This document shows, piece after piece, positions 40,314 to 50,426 of a stretch of 64,000 nucleotides of DNA. Numbering within the stretch: the first letter of the stretch is position 1; every line of letters begins with the position of its first letter. Origin of the DNA: Candidatus Saccharimonadota bacterium (GTDB taxonomy: Bacteria > Patescibacteriota > Saccharimonadia > Saccharimonadales > Saccharimonadaceae); assembly GCA_030445245.1 (NCBI GenBank), contig JAUCSD010000001.1, forward strand, positions 874,671 through 938,670. Reading direction: 5' to 3'. The notes beneath the pieces are model-generated. The model saw only the letters and a list, made by a program, of their open reading frames with translations, made no database searches and was not told the DNA's origin. The position numbers and the translations under genes were made by a program.

Positions 40314-42011
40314 CTACTCGCCTGGTGTCTCTTCAGGCTTAGCTGAACGAAGTGGTCGTTCAATGATAGCGATACTGAGCAGTAACGCGACGAGCATGAC
40401 TGATCCAGCAACAATAAAGATGTGGTGAATACTTGTTGAGAAAGCATCGACTACCTTTGTTGCGTACCCATCTTGCTTAGCGGTAAAGTCTTTCTTCAAT
40501 ACGTCCTTTACGGCAATTGGCGCTTTAACATTCGTGAGGCTCTTTGTGAAACCTTCGTTGATCTTATCTTTAGTTGAAGGCATGTTAAGCGTCAGTAATG
40601 TGTTGGCGTCATTCACGTCACCGGCGAGTACCTGACTTGAGGCAGGAGATTGCTTCAATGTTTGAATGTAGCTGTCGTTATTCATATTACCAAGTGAGCT
40701 GGTAATACCCATCGTTAGCATGCTTCCGAAGATAGCAACGCCAATTGTTGAGCCCAGGCCTCGGAATAACTGGTTGGAACTCGTTGCCATACCGAGGTCT
40801 TTTTGTTCGAACTCATTCTGTACGGCTACGTTCATGAGCGGCATACCGGCACCGATACCCATACCGACAAATACCATGATGATCGCTTCCTGCAGGAATG
40901 GACTTGTTGGCGACAGTGTCACGAGCGAGAACATAGCAACAGATGCAAGGGCAAAACCGGTAATCATAAATCGTTTGTATTTACCAAATTTAGACACGAG
41001 TTGGCCAGACCCAATACTTGCTACCATGAGTCCACCGATCATTGGGAGGAGCATGAGGCCGGATTCAGTTGGGCTCGCACCAAACACCTGTTGGTTAAAC
41101 TGGGTCAGATACAAGATCGATCCGAGCATACCAGCACCAACAAACATGGCGATTGCTGATAGGATTAAGTAGTTACGGTTCTTAAAGAACTCAAGTCGCA
41201 GAATTGGCTCTTCAACTCGGTGTTCAACATAGATGAATGCACCGGTGGCAACCACAACAATTGCTGCCATGATCATACGGAGAACCGCAAGGCTCATGCC
41301 GGTACTTGTCAGAAGATCGGCAAAAATCTTATCAGTGTTATCAACGGCGAGTACTAATGTAGCGAGTCCGACAGCAAGCAGACTTGCTCCGACGTAGTCG
41401 ATACGAGGTTTCTTCGCGTGTTTAAGCGGCGGACAGAAGATTGCGATAACCGCAAATGCAGCAATACCAATAGGCACGTTGATAAAGAATGTCCAGCGCC
41501 AGTCAGTCGTCAGACCAAAGAAGCTGTGTGCTTCTGTCAGGAAACCTCCAAGCAGTGGACCAATGACTGATGCGATACCAAATACTGCGCCAATTAGTCC
41601 CTGCCATTTACCACGTTCACGAGCGGCAAATAGGTCACCGATGATCGTAAAGGCGTTGGCGGTAATAATACCACCACCGATACCCTGAAGGGCACGGAAT
41701 ATAATGAGCTGGTCAATATTACCGCTCATACCGCTGAGAAGCGAGCCGATACTAAAGATGGCTACACCGATCATAAGAATGAGACGTCGGCCAAATAGGT
41801 CGGAAAACTTACCAGCAATTGGTGTCGTAATCGTTGTTGTAATGAGGTAGGCGGTTACGACCCAAGTGAGTGAGGTGTACGCGTTGAATTCTTCAACGAT
41901 CCTACCGAGTGCGGTTGAAATAATGGTTTGGTCAAGCGCCACTAAAAAGAGGCTAGCCATGACTGAAACCATGATGATTAACTTGCTTCGCAAGCTTAAA
42001 TGGTGATGCAT
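40314..42011 (-). CDS. DHA2-family MFS drug efflux transporter
   Basis: A 565-aa transporter with 14 helices. Motif C-like [17 protein letters not shown] at helix 1, motif [15 protein letters not shown] between helices 2 and 3, and the DHA2 periplasmic segment near the end (about 440-520). Exports drugs or lipids using the proton gradient. The AbrB-type gene lies 6 bp upstream in one operon and is the likely regulator. Ribosome site AAGGAA. Confidence 0.92.
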   Translation of the reverse strand: MHHHLSLRSKLIIMVSVMASLFLVALDQTIISTALGRIVEEFNAYTSLTWVVTAYLITTTITTPIAGKFSDLFGRRLILMIGVAIFSIGSLLSGMSGNIDQLIIFRALQGIGGGIITANAFTIIGDLFAARERGKWQGLIGAVFGIASVIGPLLGGFLTEAHSFFGLTTDWRWTFFINVPIGIAAFAVIAIFCPPLKHAKKPRIDYVGASLLAVGLATLVLAVDNTDKIFADLLTSTGMSLAVLRMIMAAIVVVATGAFIYVEHRVEEPILRLEFFKNRNYLILSAIAMFVGAGMLGSILYLTQFNQQVFGASPTESGLMLLPMIGGLMVASIGSGQLVSKFGKYKRFMITGFALASVAMFSLVTLSPTSPFLQEAIIMVFVGMGIGAGMPLMNVAVQNEFEQKDLGMATSSNQLFRGLGSTIGVAIFGSMLTMGITSSLGNMNNDSYIQTLKQSPASSQVLAGDVNDANTLLTLNMPSTKDKINEGFTKSLTNVKAPIAVKDVLKKDFTAKQDGYATKVVDAFSTSIHHIFIVAGSVMLVALLLSIAIIERPLRSAKPEETPGE

Positions 42012-42017
42012 GAATTG

Positions 42018-42278
42018 TTATTCCTTATCTTTATCTTGCTTTAGTACACGGAAACTTTCGATCTGCTCTGTGAGATGCTGCATGATAGAATCGAGTGATT
42101 CTTCTTTAAGCAACCCTAAGAACCCACCTTCAGGAGAACCAATAACATAGAGACGATCCCCGCTGGCGATACCCATTTCTGCGCGTGCTTCAGCTGGAAT
42201 GACTACTTGACCCTTGGTGCCGACTGTTGCCGTACCATAGAGTTTCTTGTTGTGTAGTTGTGATTGCGATTGTGACAT
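42018..42278 (-). CDS. AbrB/SpoVT-type DNA-binding regulator
   Basis: An 86-aa protein with a swapped-hairpin AbrB domain: GTATVGTKGQVVIPAEARAE and DRLYVIGSPEGG, then a helical tail for dimerisation (LDSIMQHLTEQIE). The ATG at 42278 is chosen because of the GGAG site upstream; the frame runs 17 codons further. It probably regulates the MFS gene that follows. Confidence 0.85.
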   Translation of the reverse strand: MSQSQSQLHNKKLYGTATVGTKGQVVIPAEARAEMGIASGDRLYVIGSPEGGFLGLLKEESLDSIMQHLTEQIESFRVLKQDKDKE

Positions 42279-42343
42279 ACTCTCGTACTCCTTTATGCTA
42301 AGAATACGCCTGTATGAAATGTATGTCAAGTATGTCGCTTGAT

Positions 42344-43183
42344 TTAATTTATCGGAAGGACTGATGCACCGATAGTAAGACCGAGTTCTGTTGCTGCGCG
42401 TCCGCGGTGTCCGATGACTATTTCGAGGAAGCGGTGATCACCGTAGCCAGAGCTACCGATCGTCAATGCGGTTACCCCTTGAGGTACGTCGGTGAGTCGC
42501 GTATAGCATGTTGCAGCGATGCCGCCGTCAAGGGTGACTTGCTTACCATCAGCAAAATCGATATCTTCAGGAAGCATTGTTGTCTTAACGTTATCAAAGT
42601 TATCGATAAACCACGCCTTGCCTTTTGCACTTGGTAGTTCCTCAAGAGACTGAGCCGTTGATGGAACTGGCTTCCCCTGCCAAATCCAATAAGCAACGAG
42701 TGGCATAAATTCAAGACTGCGGAACTGTGTATGATTGATACGTTCAGCTTCTTCGGGAGTTAATTCACCCCATTCTACAGCTGCAGCAGTAACGGTAGGA
42801 ATATCAAATAGTTCAACCGTACTGACAATACCGAAGTCACGAGCGAGAGCCAAGCTCTGGCCTTCATACGTACTAACAACTAATGTTTGTCCGAACTTAA
42901 AGTAACAAAATGGCGTTCCGTTATCCCATTTTTTCTGTACGTCTTCACCACGAGGAGCCACGTTCACAAGTACAACATTTTGTCGAGACTTATCGCTAAC
43001 TGGAAAGTTCGTCAACACATCGAGCTGCTCAATAAGGTTGCCGGCAGCTTCAAATGGAGAATACGACCCTACTCCGAGGAAGCTTGGCTTAACGCCAAAC
43101 AGGCTGTCGAATCGTAGTTCTTGGCGAGCACGAGCATTCGCATCAGCGCAATCGGTAATAATAGTCCCTATAATATTTGACAT
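42344..43183 (-). CDS. SAM hydroxide adenosyltransferase-like protein
   Basis: A 279-aa protein of the DUF62 family, which hydrolyses S-adenosylmethionine to adenosine and methionine. N-terminal IIGTIITDCADANARA with the metal/nucleoside Asp pair, VLVNVAPRG, then the C-terminal beta domain (VTLDGGIAATCYTRL, LTIGSSGYGDHRFLEIVIG). Start at 43183 behind AAAGGA. The usual D-F-G after T-D is changed to C-A-D, so activity needs proof. Alone between the AbrB operon and the glycan locus. Confidence 0.75.
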   Translation of the reverse strand: MSNIIGTIITDCADANARARQELRFDSLFGVKPSFLGVGSYSPFEAAGNLIEQLDVLTNFPVSDKSRQNVVLVNVAPRGEDVQKKWDNGTPFCYFKFGQTLVVSTYEGQSLALARDFGIVSTVELFDIPTVTAAAVEWGELTPEEAERINHTQFRSLEFMPLVAYWIWQGKPVPSTAQSLEELPSAKGKAWFIDNFDNVKTTMLPEDIDFADGKQVTLDGGIAATCYTRLTDVPQGVTALTIGSSGYGDHRFLEIVIGHRGRAATELGLTIGASVLPIN

Positions 43184-43404
43184 GTAAATCCTTTGGTCTT
43201 TATGACCCTGTATATTTATTGATAGATTGAGCATCAGTTAAGACCCCTTCTCCAGAGATGGAGACGCCGAACTAAACAGAGTGTTAATTCATGGCAGTAG
43301 GTATAAGTATACGACTAGTGGATAATAATCACAATAAAATAAAGGACTGGTGTAGTCACGCAATCCTTTGGTGTTATATAGTTGGTGGATAATTGACTTC
43401 TTCT

Positions 43405-43439
43405 GCAAATGAGATAGTACCCTACCGTCATCTCATTTG
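43405..43439. repeat. Inverted repeat in the leader region of the glycan locus
   Basis: CAAATGAGAT pairs perfectly with ATCTCATTTG. It lies about 90 bp before the promoter and could be an operator or a terminator-like stem. The rest of 43184-43530 shows only a weaker stem (AAAGGA/TCCTTT, 43341-43370). Confidence 0.5.
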
Positions 43440-43530
43440 ATTTATATCTCACACTATACGGCTACGTACTACGAATAGCGATGTATACACAGCTTCTATA
43501 TACACTATTATTTTACATACATATAACATA

Positions 43531-43539
43531 TGTTATAAT
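43531..43539 (+). promoter_or_regulatory. Extended -10 promoter of the glycan locus
   Basis: TGTTATAAT, 7 nt before the ATG of the 19-codon micro-ORF. Confidence 0.65.
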
Positions 43540-43546
43540 ACTTAAG

Positions 43547-43606
43547 ATGTTTTATGGTTTCTTATTCAGTAGGTTCTATACTCCGTCCAAGAAACAATCT
43601 TTATGA
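43547..43606 (+). CDS. Leaderless aromatic micro-ORF coupled to the glycan synthase
   Basis: A 19-codon ORF, MFYGFLFSRFYTPSKKQSL, with six Phe/Tyr among its first eleven residues. It begins 7 nt after an extended -10 box, so it is likely translated from a leaderless mRNA. Its TGA overlaps the ATG of the synthase (ATGA), which itself has no ribosome site. Translational coupling and regulation by aromatic amino acid supply are inferred. Confidence 0.5.
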   Translation: MFYGFLFSRFYTPSKKQSL

Positions 43607-45279
43607 AAAAATCAGCAACTACAAATCTCGAACAGCGCGCCCTAGCGCTCGAAAAACACTTGACCTCACCAAGTGTGACGTTTATCTTGGCGTCAGCAAC
43701 GATTGGTGCAGTCGTATACATGGTATTTTTGCTACAACCAGCCTATCGTGGCGATCTTCTCCCCTACCTTATGGTTATTATGGCCGAGCTTTTCCTTATA
43801 CTCCATGGCATTCTGTCATTCTGGACCATTCTCAGTGGCCGTATCAATCCTCGTAACTTCGATTATCATCACGCTCAAGACCGTCTGTTTGGCCCAAGTA
43901 GTAAAGTAATCACGAAGTTACTCAGCACCGTTTCCGTCGAACTATCTCGTAGTAAACAAATGTATATTAACGAAAAGATGGTGTCGGTCGATGTATTCAT
44001 TCCGGTATACGGCGAAGCAGTGAGCGAAGTTCGCGAGACTGCTATCGCGGCTCGTGATATATATGGCAAACATGAAACCTATATTCTTGATGACGGTAAG
44101 TCTGACGAACTTAAACTAATGGCTAAATCAATTGGTGTCCGGTATATTCGCCGTCCGAAAAATGACTACGCTAAAGCGGGTAACATTAACTACGCCTTGT
44201 CACATACGTCTGGAAAGTATTTTGCCATCTTCGATGCCGACTTTGTTGCCAGTAAGCATTTCCTCTATGAAACATTGCCATTCTTCGAGGACGACCACAT
44301 GGCGTTTGTGCAAACACCACAGTATTATCGTAATCAGACTAACTTCGTATCGACCGCAGCGAGCTTTATGCAACATGTCTTCTACTCACTCGTTCAGGTG
44401 GGGAAGAACCGTTTTAATGCAGCATTCTGCGTTGGCACAAATGTCATCTTCCGTCGCTCAGCAATTGAGCACATCGGTGGTATTCATTTTCAGTCAAAAT
44501 CCGAAGATATCTGGACTTCAATGATTTTGCATGAAAATGGTTTTAAATCAATCTACATTAATAAAGTGCTGGCCATCGGCAAGACCCCTGAAACAATCAA
44601 GGCCTACTCGAAACAGCAACTCCGCTGGGCAACGGGTAGCTTTGAAATATTTCTCCGCCGCAATCCACTATTCAACAAAAAATTAACCTTTGATCAGCGC
44701 ATTCAGTATCTTGGTACGACAATATTCTACTTTAATGGTTTTGCCGTCGCTACCCTATTATTACTTCCTGCACTCCAAATATTCTTTAACATAACACCAA
44801 TCGCACTTGATATTCCGTTATGGCAATGGGCACTGCTTTATTCTGGATTCTACGTTACGCAAATTATTCTTTCGATGTATACAATGGGTGGCTTCAAAAT
44901 TGAGACACTTATTCTTTCAGCCGCTTCATTCCCCATTTACATCAAGGCATTTTTCAATGCACTTCGAAACCGTGATGAGAGCTGGCAGGCAACCAATAGT
45001 GTCGGTCAATACGATTCACCGTTTAACTATATCCGCATGCAAGTCTATATTTTTATCTTCCTTTTCCTCACAACTGTTGTTGGTATATGGAAAAGCTTCT
45101 ACACGAATGAGTTTTCCGTCTCGATTGCCTGGTGTATCCTGAACACATATGTGTTTGGCTATTTCCTCTTTGTCGCCCTCCGCGAATCATCCCGTATGCG
45201 TCGTCGCACAACTAAAGTAAGTAAACAACGTAAATTACCCGCTAACGCCATTAAGACATGGGGGAAGAAATTAGTATGA
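43603..45279 (+). CDS. Processive GT2 polysaccharide synthase (cellulose/curdlan synthase-like)
   Basis: A 558-aa membrane glycosyltransferase. Helices near residues 26-48 and 55-78 precede the cytosolic GT2 domain, with VYGEAVSEVR, LDDGKSDEL (first Asp), IFDADFVASKH (DxD), KSEDIWTSM (catalytic Asp) and QQLRWATGSFEI (Q/RxxRW); five to six C-terminal helices form the channel. No PilZ domain is attached. BcsA and the curdlan synthase CrdS share this plan. Downstream GH81 glucanase makes beta-1,3-glucan the best guess for the product. Confidence 0.88.
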   Translation: MKKSATTNLEQRALALEKHLTSPSVTFILASATIGAVVYMVFLLQPAYRGDLLPYLMVIMAELFLILHGILSFWTILSGRINPRNFDYHHAQDRLFGPSSKVITKLLSTVSVELSRSKQMYINEKMVSVDVFIPVYGEAVSEVRETAIAARDIYGKHETYILDDGKSDELKLMAKSIGVRYIRRPKNDYAKAGNINYALSHTSGKYFAIFDADFVASKHFLYETLPFFEDDHMAFVQTPQYYRNQTNFVSTAASFMQHVFYSLVQVGKNRFNAAFCVGTNVIFRRSAIEHIGGIHFQSKSEDIWTSMILHENGFKSIYINKVLAIGKTPETIKAYSKQQLRWATGSFEIFLRRNPLFNKKLTFDQRIQYLGTTIFYFNGFAVATLLLLPALQIFFNITPIALDIPLWQWALLYSGFYVTQIILSMYTMGGFKIETLILSAASFPIYIKAFFNALRNRDESWQATNSVGQYDSPFNYIRMQVYIFIFLFLTTVVGIWKSFYTNEFSVSIAWCILNTYVFGYFLFVALRESSRMRRRTTKVSKQRKLPANAIKTWGKKLV

Positions 45280-46001
45280 AAGCCACAAATCGTCTCAAAT
45301 TTTTTATCGGAATCGTAACAGTCATCGCTCTATGCGCCGCGCTCTTTGTCTATCTCGATTACTCAATGTCACGCGTTAATTCGGTGGATGCTCAACTTAG
45401 TTCCGACACGTATACGGTTGGCATCGACTATTCTGGTATCGTTGAGAAACAGTATGTCGATGAGGGTGCATATATTAAAACAGGTGACCCCTTGTTTGAA
45501 GTTCGCAGTTCAACGCTCGCCGATGCAATTCGTAATAATGAAGTAGCTAAATCATCATTACTCTATACGGTAACCGACGATGGCACCGTGCTCATCGCGG
45601 CAGCTGCCAACGGCCAAATCCAATCAATTAAATATCGTGCCGGTGCATTCGTACCCGCCAACAGTGAAATTGCGATTGTAAATGTTGAGAATGGTCTGTA
45701 CATAGATGCCTCATACAAGCTATCTTCACCCGACTATGCTCGGCTCAGTAATAAAAGCAAAATCACTGCAACTCTTCCTGACAATAAAACAGTCGAAGGT
45801 ACCGTTTATGACATTTCTCTTGAAACAATCAACAAAGAGGTAGTAACGACTGTTCATGCCCGCATACCTCAAGAAAACATCAATCGTGTCGCCTTTTCAG
45901 TAGGTACACCCGTGAAGACCACGCTCTTTCTCGATACTAAGACGTGGTATAGTCAGATTGTAAATGCCATTCAATCCCTTCTCCACCCTGCTTCAAAATA
46001 A
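45276..46001 (+). CDS. HlyD-like membrane fusion/adaptor protein
   Basis: A 241-aa protein: one membrane helix (residues 9-28), a lipoyl-type domain (YSGIVEKQYVDEGAYIKTGD, PLFEVRSS), no long coiled-coil hairpin, and the second barrel half (GQIQSIKYRAGAFVPANSE). HlyD/Alg44-like adaptors accompany exporters and synthases; here it would help the GT2 protein extrude the glycan. Start ATG overlaps the synthase stop (ATGA). Confidence 0.75.
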   Translation: MKATNRLKFFIGIVTVIALCAALFVYLDYSMSRVNSVDAQLSSDTYTVGIDYSGIVEKQYVDEGAYIKTGDPLFEVRSSTLADAIRNNEVAKSSLLYTVTDDGTVLIAAAANGQIQSIKYRAGAFVPANSEIAIVNVENGLYIDASYKLSSPDYARLSNKSKITATLPDNKTVEGTVYDISLETINKEVVTTVHARIPQENINRVAFSVGTPVKTTLFLDTKTWYSQIVNAIQSLLHPASK

Positions 46002-48006
46002 CCGATCCAAGAGACGCCGTGTTCTTTTCGGATGTATTCTTGCTGCCAGTGTTCTTTTAGTGGTTTGTCTTATATGGCTGAAAGTCCGACCAGATACGAC
46101 GCCTGTGCCGTTTATCGATGAGAATTTACTAAGCAGCCTACCGAGCAAAGATGCCAGTAACATCGATATGTCACACCTTGCACCTGGCGTTACACCTCCG
46201 ACTAATAAATGGTTCAGTGGCCTGGCTCTACAAAAGGTACCAAAAACCGTCTTTCCGACGCCACTCGCGCTCACGCCAAGTGAATCGTCCTTTTCGTTTA
46301 GTCTTCCGGTTGTAAAGACGACTGCAAACACGTTATTCAATACACAACCACAACCTGTAACTGTCATGATAAAAAGTGCAACCAGGTACCGAATAACCCG
46401 CTACGATGAACTGAGTGTAGATCTTAGTTATAGCAACGGCGACAAACCACTCGGCGTGCTCACGATTACTGCAGGTTCGCCGTACATCTATTTTCATGCA
46501 CTGCAAAGCACTCAGTTAACAGCAACTGGAGCAGGTGGTACCGTAACTACCTCAGAGACAACCGGATCAATCGTAGGAAATCAAGGCAAGACAAAGGTAG
46601 CAGGATTTAATGGAGTATCGATTACTCACGATACAACAAGTCTTACTGCGACACTTCCAGGCGATGGACTCGTCTCACTATATGCCCTTCCCGCTTCAAT
46701 GACGTCTGACCCACTGCTTACAAGCGCTGGTAACCGCATCACTGAAACAAGTGTCAGCTATAAAAAAGAGACGAGTGACTACCGGACATCAATTCATCTT
46801 GTCACAGCAAACGGACAACCGAGTTATCTCGGCTTACTGCCCCACCAAACTAATCCCGTCCATGAGAGTTTTAGTTACGATACGCTATATGGCAAACAAA
46901 GACAGGTCAAAGGCTCGGATATCACCTTCACGACACCATCGATACCAGTAAGTGATTCGCTCAAACTGACTAACTTGAACGAAGCAGATAAAGCATTACT
47001 CGCTACGACACTTCGACGCGATATCAACGCCACCACTTTTGTTGCTGAGGATACATATTTTGGTGGCAAAGAACTCTATCGCAGCGCACAACTACTCACT
47101 CTTGCAAAACAACTAGGCGAAGATACGATTGCTGATACAATCCAGCAAAAATTACGTCATGAACTCAATACCTGGTTCATGAGCACCGATAACCGTACTA
47201 AGAAAGACTTCTATTACGATACCAAAATACAGGGTCTCGTCGGTGAAACGGTCGCATTTGGTTCGGAAGAATTCAACGATCACCACTTCCACTATGGCTA
47301 TATTATTTATGCTGCGAGCATTCTCGCCAAATATGATACTGATTTCCTCACCCAGTACAAACCCATGGTCGACCTGCTGGTTGCCGATATTGCAAACTAC
47401 CGTGATGATGAAAAGTTGCCTTTGCGTCGTAACTTTGACCCGTATTTCGGGCACTCATGGGCTTCAGGTAGCGCACCATTTAACGATGGGAACAACCAAG
47501 AATCCTCATCCGAAGCTATTAATGCGTGGGTAGCTACAAGTCTCTGGGCCCAGCAAACGGGAAATAGCGAGCTGCTCACCGAATCAGGCTGGATGCTTAG
47601 TAACGAAGTTGAGGCGACGAATGCATATTGGTTGAATTTCGATCCAAATACAGCGCCCTACAAAGACGGCTATACCCATTCTCTCGTATCACTTAATTGG
47701 GGTGGCAAGCGTGACTACACCACCTTCTTTAGCGCTGAGCCAAGTGCAATGCTTGGCATCCTCCTCATTCCCATGAATCCGACTGCAGTGTATCAGACGT
47801 CTCTAGGTGATCGCATCTCTCAGCAAGTCGACGAGGCAATTACTGGAAGCAATTACGATGTACAGTTTGGCGACTTCATTCTTATGTACAAAGCACTTCA
47901 CAACAAAGCGGATACCCTAGACAAGGCAAAGGTGTTTCCTGATACATTGATTGATGGCGCAAACTCCCGGAGTTATATGTATGCCTGGATTATGAGCCAA
48001 AAATAA
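45964..48006 (+). CDS. GH81 endo-beta-1,3-glucanase
   Basis: A 680-aa protein with an N-terminal export helix (about 20-37) and a full GH81 fold: N-terminal beta-sandwich (about 70-330) and (alpha/alpha)6 catalytic part (about 340-680). Signatures are EFNDHHFHYGYIIYAASILA (about 434-453, with the proposed acid Asp), FGHSWASG and NQESSSEAINAW (about 510, Glu pair). GH81 cleaves beta-1,3-glucans. It overlaps the adaptor gene by 38 bp, so the three genes are co-expressed, much as cellulase BcsZ accompanies BcsA. Confidence 0.9.
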   Translation: MPFNPFSTLLQNNRSKRRRVLFGCILAASVLLVVCLIWLKVRPDTTPVPFIDENLLSSLPSKDASNIDMSHLAPGVTPPTNKWFSGLALQKVPKTVFPTPLALTPSESSFSFSLPVVKTTANTLFNTQPQPVTVMIKSATRYRITRYDELSVDLSYSNGDKPLGVLTITAGSPYIYFHALQSTQLTATGAGGTVTTSETTGSIVGNQGKTKVAGFNGVSITHDTTSLTATLPGDGLVSLYALPASMTSDPLLTSAGNRITETSVSYKKETSDYRTSIHLVTANGQPSYLGLLPHQTNPVHESFSYDTLYGKQRQVKGSDITFTTPSIPVSDSLKLTNLNEADKALLATTLRRDINATTFVAEDTYFGGKELYRSAQLLTLAKQLGEDTIADTIQQKLRHELNTWFMSTDNRTKKDFYYDTKIQGLVGETVAFGSEEFNDHHFHYGYIIYAASILAKYDTDFLTQYKPMVDLLVADIANYRDDEKLPLRRNFDPYFGHSWASGSAPFNDGNNQESSSEAINAWVATSLWAQQTGNSELLTESGWMLSNEVEATNAYWLNFDPNTAPYKDGYTHSLVSLNWGGKRDYTTFFSAEPSAMLGILLIPMNPTAVYQTSLGDRISQQVDEAITGSNYDVQFGDFILMYKALHNKADTLDKAKVFPDTLIDGANSRSYMYAWIMSQK

Positions 48007-48037
48007 AAGACTGGTGTGCTCACACCAGTCTTTTATT
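48004..48037. terminator. Bidirectional terminator at the end of the glycan locus
   Basis: AAAAGACTGGTGTG pairs perfectly with CACACCAGTCTTTT, between convergent genes. Confidence 0.85.
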
Positions 48038-48053
48038 GTATCTCTTTACTGCC

Positions 48054-50369
48054 CTAGTGTTTTGGGCGAGGCTCTGGCTCTTCGCCCTCAATTGCTACGT
48101 GAGGAATAATGCGATCAAGCCAACGAGGTAACCACCAAGCGCTTTTACCAAGGAGCGTCATGAGAGCAGGTACGATCGTCATGCGAACGATAAAGGCGTC
48201 GATAAATATACCGAAGGCTAGTCCGAAACCGATCGCCTGGATTGTTACATCGTGGTTAGATATGAAACCAGCAAACACCGAGACCATGATAATGCCAGCA
48301 GCCGTAACAACCTTTGAGCCCATACCAAACCCTTCAAGTACTGCACGGCGAGCATCTTTCGTGTGACTGTATGACTCGTGCATACTCGATACCAGGAAGA
48401 ACTCATAGTCCATAGCAAGGCCAAACAGCACACCGATAGCGATGATTGGAATGAAGCTCACAATAGGACCCGGCGCTGCGGCTACGCCGAACCATCCCCA
48501 CTGGAAGACTGCGACAAGGACACCAAACATGGCTAGGACCGACAGTAAGAAGCCAAGCGTGGCTTTAATAGGGATCAGGATTGACCTAAAGGCAATGATC
48601 AGCAGAATGAACGATAGTCCAATAACCGTTCCTAGATAAAGTGGCAAAGCGTTTGTCAGTTTCTGATTGATGTCACCTTGAAGTGCGGTCGATCCGGTTA
48701 CGCCCACCTTGATCAATGCATTGCCGGTGAGCTGTTTTTGCTTCGAAGGGTCACGCAGGGTCTTTATGAGATCAAGTGTTGGCTGATCAGCTGGAGCTGA
48801 GTCTGCCGTTACCTGAATGATCCCGCTCGTTCCGTCACTGGTTGCCAGTCCTGGAGTCGCATTGGCTACATCGTCCAGTTTTCCAATCCGCTCGGCAATG
48901 ATACCGAGTTGATGCAGGCGTGCATACTGTTCAACCTGAGCCTCGAGTTGGACCTGCGCAGCTTGAAGCATTTGCGGTGTCATAGCAATCTTTGGTGTTT
49001 GCGCTGCGTACTGAGCAAGGATCATGCTGCGAACCACTTGCTTATCTTCATCGGTCACTTTCGGAAGTCCTTCGATCACGAGAAGCAATGGACCATTAAA
49101 GCCAGGGCCAAAGCCCTCTTTCAAAAGATCGTACGCTTTACGTTCGGTTGTATTCTTTGCGGCGTACTCGTCCGTTGGCAAACCAAGCTTTAGATCACGT
49201 ACTGGTAAGGCAATCACGCCAACCGCGATAACAGCAAGTATCAGAACTGGGATTGAGTACTTCGTAATAAACTCACCCCATTTATACCAAGCTGTCTTAT
49301 GGCTGATATGGTCTGCGGATTGAGGACCCTCTGCTTGCGCCTTGACGATTCGTGCGCGAACTCGGCGGCTAAAGACTCGTGGACCCGTAACACCGAGCAT
49401 AGCTGGAATAAGCGTCACTGCCACAAAAGCTGCAAAAGCGACCGTGCCCGCACCAGCCAGTCCCATGGTCGACATGAATGGAATACGAACGATCGTCAGC
49501 GCAGACAGAGCAATAACCACCGTTGCAGCGGCAAAGAGGACGGCGTTGCCGGCCGTACCGATTGAACGTGCGACAGCTGCCTTGTAATCAAATCCTTGAA
49601 GCAGATAGCTTCTGTATTTACTCACAATAAAGAGCGAATAGTCGATCCCAACCGCAAGCCCAAGCATCACGGCAAGCACCGGCGTCGTCGCACCGATTTG
49701 AACGACTTGGCTGAGTGCGAACAGACCACTAATGCTCGCACCAACTGCAACGAGAGCAGTAATGATTGGCATGCCAGCAGCAGTCAGTGAACCGAGCGTC
49801 ATAACAAGTACCACAAGGGCTAAGACAACTCCCGCGACCTCACCGATACCGAGAATCTCACCAGGCGTCTTACTGATAACATCTCCGCCCATCTCAACTT
49901 GCAACCCATCTTTACGGGCATCATTGACACGATCGGCCACTGCGGTCGTGACATCTTTTGATAGAGATCCGGCGCCATTCTCGAGTTGCAATTGAATATA
50001 GGCAATTGTTTCATCTCTGGAAACAGCTGCGGGATTTAAGAACGGACTAATCGCTCCATTAATACCTTTGACACTTGTCACCTGGGTGATGAGTTGATTA
50101 ACCGATGATTGATAGTCGGCAATAGTCTTACCCTCGGGCGCCTTCAGAACAATGCGAGCGCTGCCCTTACCGGTACTCGGAAATAATTCAGCAAAACGAT
50201 CGAGGGTTTTCTGAGCTTCAGTACCCGGTATACTAATGGCGCTACTTGGCGCCTCGAAGAACTTAGCGGCGAGCAACCCTAAAATAAGGACAATGATGAT
50301 CCAGCCACTGATGACCCACCATTTTTTTTCAAAACAAAACCTACCTAATTTATGTAAAAAATGTCCCAT
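48054..50369 (-). CDS. MMPL-family transporter (RND superfamily)
   Basis: A 771-aa transporter with twelve helices in two sets of six, each after a large extracellular loop. GLAVGIDYSLFIVSKYR (helix 4) and LFGLAMDYEFFLVSSM (helix 10) carry the Asp-Tyr pairs of proton coupling in MMPL proteins. MmpL-type pumps export lipids or glycolipids. Start at 50369 (MGHFLHKLGRF), as upstream codons precede the ribosome-like GGGGG. Confidence 0.9.
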   Translation of the reverse strand: MGHFLHKLGRFCFEKKWWVISGWIIIVLILGLLAAKFFEAPSSAISIPGTEAQKTLDRFAELFPSTGKGSARIVLKAPEGKTIADYQSSVNQLITQVTSVKGINGAISPFLNPAAVSRDETIAYIQLQLENGAGSLSKDVTTAVADRVNDARKDGLQVEMGGDVISKTPGEILGIGEVAGVVLALVVLVMTLGSLTAAGMPIITALVAVGASISGLFALSQVVQIGATTPVLAVMLGLAVGIDYSLFIVSKYRSYLLQGFDYKAAVARSIGTAGNAVLFAAATVVIALSALTIVRIPFMSTMGLAGAGTVAFAAFVAVTLIPAMLGVTGPRVFSRRVRARIVKAQAEGPQSADHISHKTAWYKWGEFITKYSIPVLILAVIAVGVIALPVRDLKLGLPTDEYAAKNTTERKAYDLLKEGFGPGFNGPLLLVIEGLPKVTDEDKQVVRSMILAQYAAQTPKIAMTPQMLQAAQVQLEAQVEQYARLHQLGIIAERIGKLDDVANATPGLATSDGTSGIIQVTADSAPADQPTLDLIKTLRDPSKQKQLTGNALIKVGVTGSTALQGDINQKLTNALPLYLGTVIGLSFILLIIAFRSILIPIKATLGFLLSVLAMFGVLVAVFQWGWFGVAAAPGPIVSFIPIIAIGVLFGLAMDYEFFLVSSMHESYSHTKDARRAVLEGFGMGSKVVTAAGIIMVSVFAGFISNHDVTIQAIGFGLAFGIFIDAFIVRMTIVPALMTLLGKSAWWLPRWLDRIIPHVAIEGEEPEPRPKH

Positions 50370-50426
50370 ATACCCCCAAGGCTCGCTACTAATCAAACTT
50401 TCGCTTAACTATAAGTATAGCGCAGA

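Noticed and set aside
40720-41172. 150-aa plus-strand frame
   Set aside because: Antisense to the MFS transporter; no initiation signal.
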